Assembly: GCA_907163345.1 (NCBI GenBank)
Contig: CAJQUN010000003.1
Span: forward strand, 4,892,108 to 4,956,107
Source of the DNA: Haberlea rhodopensis
Taxonomy: Eukaryota; Streptophyta; Magnoliopsida; Lamiales; Gesneriaceae
Length of the DNA: 64,000 nt
Direction: 5' to 3'
Under the pieces are notes generated by a model that was given only the letters and a program-made list of their open reading frames with translations, was not told where the DNA came from and searched no databases. Made by a program: the position numbers and the translations under genes. Shown here in pieces: positions 45,936 through 55,726 of the stretch. How positions within the stretch are numbered: the stretch's first letter is position 1; each line of letters begins with the position of its first letter.

Positions 45936-46880
45936 CTTTCAAAAGTTGACTAAATCTTGTTTGGCCCTAGAGCTACACATTCTTTTATTATACTGATAAC
46001 AATTGGCATATCATCTAAAAATCAGTTTTACCAATAAGATTGAGGTAACCACCGACACCGTCAATAAAAATTACCTACTAAAAATTCTACGAACTAGAAT
46101 ATCTGGCAAATTTAATCAAGCTACATACATATATGATTACGATATTATACTGAGCATGGACTGGTCGTTCAAACATCAATGCTACACCGAGGAAGTAACT
46201 TCACCAGGTGCGACTACACCAGCTACCAGATGCCATCAATCATAAATGATAGATGGTGGTAATATCTACAATGGAATCAAGGAACAGATAGAAGAGATGA
46301 GAAACTCAAACCGAGGTAAATATAGCTACCAGAGAGGAAGTCTCAGTAAAATCATTACCTGAGGTTGGATTTGAGCCTAACATTTTTCCTCACTTTAAAG
46401 TCATTCACTCTTTTCAGCCAGAGAACCTTTTGCGAACATACACTGCTCCACCCAGTTTCTTTGTCTTTCAAATTAGTCATGGATTAATTAGGACTTGATA
46501 TCAAAAGTTTGATGTTGATATTGACATTTTCTTAGAATACCTACGCCCTGCTTTCATTCCCGGGTAGTGGAATAAAATGTTTTTTTCTCTCTCTCAACCA
46601 TGTGTTTCTTCTTCTACTTCTTGATTCTTATCCAAATACTAAAGGGATCGTTATTCACAAGCTCAGAGAGTCATAGTAGACCATGCTGCTCACCAGAAAT
46701 GGAAAACCACGAGTGTAGTTTTCTCGACTCGACGACAACAACAGAAGATCGGCTAGATGAAGAACCACGTTACGCAACTGAAATCATGTCAAAGGATGCT
46801 AGGACATGGAAAGAAGATTTCAACTCAAGGCTTCAGAGTTTTGCGGTAACAATGATGGAATCTGGGGACCAGATTCCTTG
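45936..46880 (+). pseudogene. Protease remnant and tail, unit 3
   Basis: As in units 1 and 2, shifted by 9328 bases from unit 1, ending in the polypurine tract before LTR 4 at 46894. Confidence 0.75.
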
Positions 46881-46893
46881 AAGGAGGGGAGAT

Positions 46894-48979
46894 TGTAACA
46901 CCCCAAAAATATTAATTACAAAATTGGACAAAAATAATTTGAAGCTATCTTCAATGCTACTAAAATAATCATCCAAAAAAAAAAATTAAATAATAATAAT
47001 AATAACAATAATATAATTCTAAATAATAAATAAATAAATAAAAAACTAAACATTTTGAATTAATTTAAAAACTTAATATGTGGCAACTTACCCCAACACT
47101 TGTCCACCCTTCAACACCCTAACACATGCACAAAACCCCTATAAATACCCCCCATTTCATCAGATTTAATTCACACCTTCAAGAGAAATTCTTGGCAAAA
47201 ATTAAGAGAGTTTATGGTGTAGGAAATGTAGGAAATAGGGAAAATTATGAGGAAAATACCAAATCTCCTCCAAAAAATCCGAAAATTTCACACAACCTTC
47301 ATTATACACCCAGAAAACATTTAGTATAGGAGGTGTTCAAAAATCAGTATCCAAATTCGTCCAGAAAATCAAAATCCCGAAGAACACTAAGCTGTCCAAA
47401 GCCCAGAAAACCCATTTCAAGGTATTGGTTTCAAGCTACGATTTCGTGCCTTTATCAAACGAATTTAAACTTGTAGTCCAAATGAAAGTTGTTCAAAATG
47501 TGTTAAGGTTTATGGTTATGTCGGCCGATCGCCCAAACGGCCGCCTTACGAACGGATTTCCGGCGACCAAAACACCTCATTAAACATTTCGAAAAAAAGA
47601 ATTCTGGGCAAAATCGGTTTGGAATTTCAAAATAGTTTCTGAACAAAAGTTGTAGATCGAACCGAGGCGATCATACTGTAAAAATTTCAGCCGCGCGTGG
47701 AGGCTGGAGCACGGACACGCGCCGTCACGGTGGCGCGTGTAAAACACGCGCCGACGAGTTTGTCAAAATTCCGGTCGGCGAACGTTGCTGGACTGATTTA
47801 AGGCATTTCTGGAAAGTTTCGTGAAGTTTCGACTTAAACTTGATTTTTAATGAATTTTTAAAGTCTTATTTAGAAATTACCCGGACAAGTTTTGTACAAA
47901 AAATGATTTGCAGAAGATTCAACAACATATCTGGGTTGCTAAACACCAAAATTACTTATATTATGTTTATAGGACTTTATTTGACATCTGGGTTCAAAAT
48001 CGAGCCAATCCAGTAAGACATCAAATAGTGAGGTGAGGTGTACTACCGAATTCTTGTTATATAGCCCTTTTGGCATTTGGCCTGGAATTTACAGTATCTT
48101 GTTATTCATTATCTCACCTTTTATATATTGTCATCATATTGTACATTATCTCGTCCCATTGGTCATCTTGATCTGCATGTTTATTTATCTTGAATGTTAT
48201 CGATTACTAATCGATTCCTTTGATTGAACGAATCATTTTACTGAATGACTGAATGAATGGAGCCCTGGATATTTATCCACTGGACAACACGGCTTCGGCC
48301 CGGAAAGTGAGTCCAATGAACAACGGATGACAGTCCGGGTATATGGTTCATCTGAACAACGCGCACCGTTTTACGGTCCGGAGAATGGTTCACTTGGCTC
48401 GTAAATGACTGAATGTACAGATCATATCTGAATATGTGGGGAAAAGTGCTACGCCGAACTGTCCGGTGGGAGCCACCTCTTTAGCCCACGATATTCACTC
48501 TGAAATCCTATATCATCACTGTTCATTATTGACAATTACTTGACTGCAAGATCTTTGTTACATGACATATCATATTGAGAAATTGCATTATTTGATAATT
48601 ACAGATATAAAGCCATTGTTATTCCCTCACTAAGTCCTCAAAGACTTAACCTCTGTTTTCCTTATAATTTATTGTGAGTTCCAGATACAGGAGTACCGGA
48701 GCTAGAATCGGAGGGAAATTAGGAAAATGGAAATGTTGGCTTACCGGGACTATTATAGTATTTTCTCTTTTATTAAGTGTCGGACCATTAAGGAGTTTGT
48801 ACTGTGATGTATTTTGTTACTAATTAGAATGTATAAACGCTTCCGCTACTAAAAATGAATGTTTGACTAAACGCTTCCGCTATTTCCGAAAAGGTTTTGA
48901 AACCCTTGTACGTAATGTTCTTAGAGAATGTGGTACCGGATAAGGGATAAAGCAATATGTGCCCGAGTCGGGTCCCACA
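46894..48979 (+). repeat. Array LTR 4
   Basis: 2086 bases. Its 5' part has the LTR 1 bases (C 47392, G 47484, T 47625). Its 3' part carries seven private bases (48239 T, 48289 A, 48366 C, 48708 T, 48805 T, 48939 G, 48975 C). A short deletion in the AATA-repeat near 47027 explains the length. It ends ...GGGTCCCACA before GTAAA. Confidence 0.95.
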
Positions 48980-48984
48980 GTAAA

Positions 48985-49701
48985 GATCAAAGTCCCAAAA
49001 CTGATGCTGACTTTGATGTCATGAAAAATGTACCGTATTCAAATGCTATTGGGTCTATAATGTATTTGATGGTTAGCACTAGACCTGACATTGCTTATGC
49101 TGTTAGTTGCTTAAGTAGATACATGTCTAATCCTGGTGTGGTACATTGGAATGCTGTTAAGTGGTTGTTGCGTTATTTGAAAAACTCTATGCATTATGGC
49201 TTGTGTTTTTCTAAATATGCTGATGGTGTTAAGTTGAATGGTTATGTGGATTCTAATTATGCGAATGATAAAGACAATAGAAAATCTACAACTTCTTATG
49301 TGTTTACTTTGTGTGGATCATGTATAAGTTGGAAATCGCAGCTACAGCATATCGTTGCCTTGTCGACAACGGAGTCTGAGTATGTTGCTGTGACAGAAGC
49401 TTTGAAGGAAGCTGTCTGGCTGAAAGGTTTGATTTCCGAACTTAACTTGCTTGAAGGTAAGGTAGAGGTATTTTCTGACTCTCAATCTGGTATTCAATTA
49501 TGTAAGAATCCTGTTTTTCATGACCGCACTAAGCATATTGATGTTAGATTTCATTACATTAGGGATGTAGTGGCTAAAGGATTAGTTAATCTTGAAAAGA
49601 TTCCTTCTGAATATAATCCTGCTGATATGGGAACTAAGTGTTTACCTATTTCTAAATTACAATCATGTCTTAAAATTTTGAATTTTGATACATGTGATTG
49701 A
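48985..49701 (+). CDS. Copia gag-pol polyprotein, part 2 (RNase H)
   Basis: The 3' part of the interrupted Copia frame, resuming directly after the second GTAAA. It shows the usual end of Copia pol: 'NAIGSIMYLMVSTRPDIAYA', 'DSNYANDKDNRKSTTSYVF', 'ALSTTESEYVAVTEA', 'DSQSGIQLCKNP' and 'RTKHIDVRFHYIRD', with the catalytic D, E and D of RNase H. Stop at 49699-49701. Upstream bases 48928-48984 that read open in the same frame belong to LTR 4 and the target duplication. Confidence 0.93.
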   Translation, partial: DQSPKTDADFDVMKNVPYSNAIGSIMYLMVSTRPDIAYAVSCLSRYMSNPGVVHWNAVKWLLRYLKNSMHYGLCFSKYADGVKLNGYVDSNYANDKDNRKSTTSYVFTLCGSCISWKSQLQHIVALSTTESEYVAVTEALKEAVWLKGLISELNLLEGKVEVFSDSQSGIQLCKNPVFHDRTKHIDVRFHYIRDVVAKGLVNLEKIPSEYNPADMGTKCLPISKLQSCLKILNFDTCD

Positions 49702-49936
49702 TTGCTAGGTGTTAACTTTGTTGTTTTGTATAACTGCTGTGTGCTTGTTATATGATTGTTACCCCGGTTATTGACTTTAACCTCTTTGTGTTGGTTATTG
49801 TCTGTGTTCTTTGTCTGTGCTGTGTGCTATGACAAGAACTTGGTCCACACAATACTTTGTGTGTTGTGGGGACCCTTTGGGCGATGATGAGTCATCTATT
49901 GGGTTATCCTTTCGTCGAGGTGGAGCCGGTATTGTG

Positions 49937-49950
49937 CCAAGGTGGAGATT
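49937..49950 (+). other. Copia polypurine tract region
   Basis: The purine-rich GGTGGAGATT directly precedes the 3' LTR at 49951. It is the likely plus-strand primer. The 235 bases between the pol stop and this site are non-coding. Confidence 0.75.
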
Positions 49951-50625
49951 TGTTGGGTTTATGGCCCATTACCACACCACTTCCTTCATGGGCTTTGGCC
50001 CTTCTCCTTTGCACCCCATAACCGAGCCCCATCTTCTAGCCCCCTTCCTTCTCCTTGCAGCCATCACCTCCTTGTGCCCTAGCCTCCAGAATGTTCCTGC
50101 CGCCTCTTCAGCTGGTCCGTCCCTTCGGTAATAGCACCCATCTCTTCATCTCCCTCTTGCCTTTATGTATGGTATGGTTTATGATGAGTTTGGATAACCT
50201 GAAACCAGAAAATTCTTAGTGGATTTTCGCCTACTCCTTTCCCCTTCGTTTTTCTGTTTCCGGCGGTAGCTTTGTGCTCCGGCCGCAAGGTGGTTTCCGT
50301 CGCTGGCCGTGAGAAAGCTTGGTGCTTTGGTGCTTGGGCAGTGGCTGTGCTTGGCTCTGTGCGTGGGCAGCTCTCGGGCAGTAGTGCTCGGCCGTGTGAT
50401 TCGGGCAGCGGTCAAGGGCAGTGTGTGTCTCCATCTGTTGGATACGATACCTTGGTTCCCCGGTGACGACGTGGATTGGATACCCAGCTCGACCTGAGCC
50501 CTAATCCTTAATCTTGTTTGCATTCCAGTTTAATTTATATTTATTGGAATTGTATACTTTGATTTGGTTTTGTTTCTTGATTGTAGGTTGTAGATCGAGA
50601 TTGAAAGCGGGACGTAAACATTACA
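49951..50625 (+). repeat. Copia 3' LTR
   Basis: 675 bases, colinear with the 5' LTR with three substitutions by eye. It is followed by the target duplication ATGTT (50626-50630). Confidence 0.95.
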
Positions 50626-50630
50626 ATGTT

Positions 50631-52103
50631 GATGAAAATATATTCATCCAATGGATGAGGCTGCCCTATGAGATAGCCAAGACAATTCGAAGCTTAGAAT
50701 ATTTTCAAGCATTATAACCATATCGTATACCAACCATAACACTTAAGTTACTCTTTGTGTAGATGTGAAATGGAACCCGCGCCATCACTTTCCCTACAAG
50801 ATTACAAACCACTAATATACAAGAACTTTGTTGATATAGCATATTTGATATAAACACTTTTTTTGGGGTGCACTCCTACAGTGGATCCGCCACTGACTAG
50901 GGTGGTTGTTAAAAATAATAATAAGATGATGTCTGTAATCATTTATTTTAAAACTGTAACAAAAAATACTTCTGTATATCGGGTGTGGTGTACACCAATA
51001 CACACTGGTGCATATAAGCCAAACCCGTAACGGTAGAATTGGTGCTTATAGTAGCCGACAGTTGTTACATAGCCATACTTATCATTGTAGACCATGATGT
51101 GGCTTGATAAAAATCTAAATCGTCTCTACAGCACTATGGGCATCTTGAACGTATTCCAACAAATAACTTATCAGTATGGGTGCAAAAGAATCAAAATGAA
51201 GTTTAATATTTGCAAAAAAAAATTACAGCTTGGCATCTATTTGTGGTTATCTAAGGAATATAAGGTTATTGGCAACTAACCCCTGTTGTTTTCAAAGCAG
51301 ATTAAACACATATGGTTTGAAAGTAGGAGTTTACCTCCTGTGGTTTAAATAGGTAATTTACACCTCATGGTTGTGAAAATAGACAGTTTACCACATATAG
51401 TTTGTGAATATGTGCAAAACATCCCTCCGTGTATGCTGGTAAAGTGTCTATTTTCAAAATCATATGGGGTAAACTGCTTATTTACAAACCACCGGAGGTA
51501 AAATTGTATATTAGGGATATCATGAGGGGGGTATTGTCTATTTAGAAACCATGGGATGATAAAGTGTCTATTATAGATATCACATGTGTAAATTGCCAGC
51601 AGCTCGAAAAATTTATCTAGATTAACTTTCTGCTTACTAAAAATTGACAACCTCGAAGGAGTGCAATATAGCAATTATGGAGAGTTCTGTAAGTGTCACA
51701 AGCTCCAATAGCAACTGCATTTTACTTTTCATCCCTACTCCCAATCACTAATAAGCTGAACAAATGTTTAAGTGTTAATGGGCTGTTACTCAGGACCCAT
51801 TGTAATGCATTGGGCCTTGAAAGTATTAATGGGCTGTTACTACGGCCTATGGATTCTGAATCAATGATCAACATTCTGTTTGTAAAATAAGCTCGCCAAT
51901 TTTATTTTGAGTCCAAATCGACACTGATACACACGTTAAAAAGTAGAGTTTTGGATATAGATCATGTTTTCTAGACCGGTTACATTGATGTTGTTCTTAA
52001 AGGCAGAACTTTTAGGGGCAATCCAGCTATTCACGTGAAATATCTTAAATTCATGGTATTTGTGAAAAAGTATTTTTTTTAATTAGTTTAAAAATAAACT
52101 CGA
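50631..52103. other. Intergenic DNA between the Copia and Mutator-like elements
   Basis: AT-rich, with no coding region recognised. It contains the possible small repeat element at about 51273-51599, listed separately. Confidence 0.6.
51273..51599. mobile_element. Possible small non-autonomous DNA transposon with internal repeats
   Basis: The stretch starts near TTGGCAACTAACCCCTG and ends near TGTGTAAATTGCCAG. The ends are partly inverse to each other (TGGCAA / TTGCCA). Inside, short variants such as 'TTTACCTCCTGTGGTTT', 'TTTACACCTCATGGTT' and 'TAAAGTGTCTATT' recur on both strands. The pattern recalls plant MITE-like elements rich in CCTGTGGTTT motifs. No clear target duplication was found. 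Confidence 0.4.
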
Positions 52104-52112
52104 AAATATCAT
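52104..52112. other. Target-site duplication of the Mutator-like element, left copy
   Basis: AAATATCAT, matched exactly at 55718-55726. A 9-base duplication is the mark of Mutator-family insertion. Confidence 0.85.
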
Positions 52113-55100
52113 GGGCAAATTCAGAATAAATCCCCAAAGCCAAACTAAATTTGAATATCAGTCCCTGTGTAAGAGAATTTTTGGTGCCAGTCCCTAATCC
52201 ATAAATTGCATTAGTTCTAACTCCCTATTCACCTAAAAATACTAAAATAACATTGCTTTCTGACACGCGAAGTTGGTACAAAACCTATAAAATATTGGTA
52301 AGTTGGTATAAAACCTATACAATTTTGGTACTAGTTACACTTTAAAATAGTATGAAAACATATAATGTTTGGTATTATTACACGTGGAGTTGGTATGAAA
52401 CCTATACAATTTTGGTACTAAATATACATAAAATTGATATGAAACTTATACAACTTCGGTACTAATTATACATAAAATTGGTATGAAACATATAAAATTT
52501 TGGTACTTATTACAAATGAACATTGTATGAAACCTATATAATTTTGGTAGTAATTATACATAAAATTTGTAAGAAACATATATAAATTCGGTGCTAAGTA
52601 TACATAAAATTGGTACGAAACCTATAAAATTTTGGTACATATTACACATGAAATTGGTATGTATGCAATTTTGGTACTAATTACCCATGAAATTTGTATG
52701 AAATCTTTACAATTTAAGTACTAGTTACACGTGACATTGGTATGAAACCTATGCAATTTTGCTACTAGTTACAAACAAAATTGTTATGGAACATATGTAA
52801 TTTCGGTATTAAGTATACATGAAATAGGTATGAATCCTATACAATTTTTGTACTTATTACACATGAAATTGGTATGAGAACAATACAATTTTGGTACTTA
52901 TTACACTTGAAGTTAGTATGAAATATATACAATTTGGTACTAGTTACAAATAAAATTTGTATGAATCATATACAATTTTGGTACTAGTTACACATGAAAT
53001 TGGTATGAAACCTATACTATATTCGGTACTTATTACACGTGCAGTTGGTATGAAACCTATACAATTTCGGTACTAAGTATACATAAAATAGATATGAATC
53101 CTATACAATTTTGGTACATATTACAAATGAAATTGGTAAGGAAACTATACAATTTTGGTACTTATTACACGTGAAGTTAGTATGAAATATATACAATTTT
53201 GGTACTAATACACATGAAATTTGTATGAATCCTATACAATTTTGGTATTAGTTACACATGAAATTGGTATGAAATATATACTATTTTCGGTACTTATTAC
53301 ACGTGCAGTTGGTATGAAACATATACAATTTTGGTACTAGTTACACATGAAGTTGGTATGAAACCTATACAATTTTGGTACAAGTTACACATAAAATTGG
53401 TATGAAACCTATACTATATTCGGTACTTATTACACGTGAAGTTGGTAGGAAACCTATACAATTTCTGTACTAAGTATACATAAAAGTATGAACTATGAAA
53501 CCTACGAAATTTATGTACTACTCTATACAATTTGGTACTAGTTACACTTGAAAGTGGTACTAATCCTATACAATTTTAATAATAATTACACATGAAATTA
53601 GTATCAAACATATATAATTTAGGTACTAGTTACACAACATTGGTGTTAAACCTATACAATTTGGGTAATAATTACACATGAAACATATACAATTTTGGTA
53701 CCAGTTACACTTTAAATTGGTATTACAATTTCCGTAGTAGTTACACATAAAATTGGTATAAACTTAAATAATTTTGGTACTAGTTATACATGAAACTAGA
53801 ATTAAAACTATACAATTTTGGTACTAGTTACACATAAAATTTGTATTAAACATATATCATTTTGATATAGATTATAGATTTGAATTGTAACTAGTACCTA
53901 AATTATAGACTTGATACTAATTTCATGTGTAACTGGTACAAAAAATGTATAGGATTAATACAATTTCATGTGTAACTAGTATATGTTTCAGATCAACTTC
54001 ACGTGTAATAAGTACAGAAAATAGTATAGGTTTCATACAAATTTCATGTGTAACTAGTACGAGAGCAAACAAATATTGTTTGTAAAGTTTAAAATTGATG
54101 TTATTTGAAATTGTTATTTTTGTTTGTACGATATAAAAGATTAACATTAATATAGAAGATTCTATCGAAATGTTATTATTGTTGTTTGAAATTGATATTG
54201 TTTGTTTCTTCAATATATAAGTTTAACATCAATATTGATATATAACTAGTACCTGAATTGTATACGTTTAATAAAAATTTCATGTACAACTAATACTAAA
54301 ATTGTATAAGTTTAATACCAATTTCATTTGTAACTAGTATCAAAATTGTATATGTTTAATACTAATTTCATGTGTAACTAGTACCAAAATGATATATGTT
54401 TATATAAATTTTATTTGTAACTAGTATCAAAATTGTATAGTTTTAATATCCATTTCATGTATAACTAGTACCAAAATTATATAAATTTAATACAAATTTT
54501 ATGTGTAACTACTACGAAAATTGTAATACCAATTTAAAGTGTAACTAATACCAAATTGTATATGTTTAATACTAATTTCATGTGTAATTAATACCCAGAT
54601 TATATAGGTTTAATACCAATGTTGTGTAACAATGTTGTGTAACTAGTACCTAAATTATATATGTTTGATACTAATTTCATGTGTAAGTATTACCAAAATT
54701 GAATAGGATTAATATTAATTTCAAGTGTAATATGTACCAAAATTGTATATGTTTTATACCAACTTCACGTGTAATAAGTAGCGAATATAGTACATGTTTC
54801 ATACCAATTTCATGTGTAACTAGTACCAAAATTGTATAGGATTCATACCAATTTTATTTGTAACTAGTACCAAAATTGTATATATATTTCATACTAACTT
54901 CAATTGTAATAAGTATCAAAATAATATTGTTCTCATACTAATTTCATATGCAATAAGTGCTAAAATTGTATAGGATGCATACATATTTATGTATATTTAG
55001 TACTGAAATTGCATAGGTTTCATACCAATTTTATTTGCAATTATTACCAAAATCGTATAGGTTTCATACCAATGTCACGTGCAACGAGTACCTAAATTGT

Positions 55101-55717
55101 AAAGATTTCATATCAATTTCACGTGTAATTAGTACCAAAATTGTATACATTTCATACCAATTTTATGTGTAATAAGTACCAAAATTTTATAGGTTTAATA
55201 CCAATTTTATGTATATTTAGTACCGAAGTTATATATGTTTCTTACCAATTTTATGTATAATTAGTACCAAAATTATATAGGTTTCATACCAAGTTCACGT
55301 GTAATAAGTACCAAATTTTAATAGTTTTCATACCAATTTTATGTATACTTAGTACCGAAGTTGTTTAAGTTTCATAACAATTTTATGTATACTTAGTACC
55401 AAATTGTATAGGTTTCATACCAATTTCACGTGTAATAAATACCAAAATAATATATGTTTCATACTAATTTTAAAGTGTAACTTAGTACCAAAATTGTATA
55501 GGTTTTATACCAACTTCATATGTAACTAGTACCAATATTGTATAGGTTTCGTACCAACTTCGCCTGTCAGAAAACGATGGTATTTTAGTATTTTTAGGTG
55601 AATATGGAGTTAGAACTAATGCAATTTATGGATTGTGGACTGATACCAAAATTTATCTTACACAGGGACTGATGTTGAAATTTAATTTGGCTTTAAGGAT
55701 TTATTCTGAATTTGCCC
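52113..55717. mobile_element. Palindromic Mutator-like element built of minisatellite arms
   Basis: The ends are inverted: GGGCAAATTCAGAATAAATC on the left and the reverse complement (GATTTATTCTGAATTTGCCC with small changes inward) on the right, flanked by a 9-base direct duplication. The outer 150 to 200 bases of each arm are unique and inverted to each other. Inward, each arm consists of degenerate tandem copies of an about 44-base unit (GGTATGAAACCTATACAATT followed by TTGGTACTAGTTACACATGA and AATT). They run forward to about 53870 and reversed from about 53890 to 55560. A short unlike spacer with its own small inverted pieces lies at about 54060-54240. There is no transposase, so movement would be in trans. 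Transcripts would fold into a very long hairpin. Confidence 0.85.
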
Positions 55718-55726
55718 AAATATCAT

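Larger units (their letters stand above)
32905..48979 (+). mobile_element. Tandem trimer of a gag-only (TR-GAG type) Gypsy-like retrotransposon
   Basis: The structure is LTR-internal-LTR-internal-LTR-internal-LTR. LTRs: 32905-34995, 37566-39659, 42230-44323, 46894-48979. Internal domains: 34996-37565, 39660-42229, 44324-46893, each 2570 bases. The period is 4664 bases (4661 for the first LTR step). Each internal part has a tRNA-Met primer site, an intact gag frame, remnants of a protease and a polypurine tract, but no reverse transcriptase, RNase H or integrase. Gag-only elements of this type have been named TR-GAG. Movement would need enzymes from an autonomous relative. The tandem state with shared LTRs is unusual; see findings. 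Confidence 0.93.
28215..50625 (+). mobile_element. Tork/Tnt1-like Ty1/Copia retrotransposon, interrupted by a nested array
   Basis: Two 675-base LTRs, a 5-base target duplication, a primer-binding site for initiator tRNA-Met, a gag-pol reading frame and a polypurine tract before the 3' LTR. The 16,075-base array at 32905-48979 sits between the reverse transcriptase and RNase H parts. Without it and the extra GTAAA the element is about 6.3 kb, a normal Copia length, and the frame continues across the junction. The integrase and reverse transcriptase closely follow the Tnt1 pattern. By eye the LTRs differ at three bases, so the insertion is young. Confidence 0.95.

Noticed and set aside
52240..55560. 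CRISPR-like regular repeats
   Set aside because: The repeats are degenerate, contiguous and inverted between arms, without unique spacers; the setting is a plant nuclear genome with Mutator-type ends.
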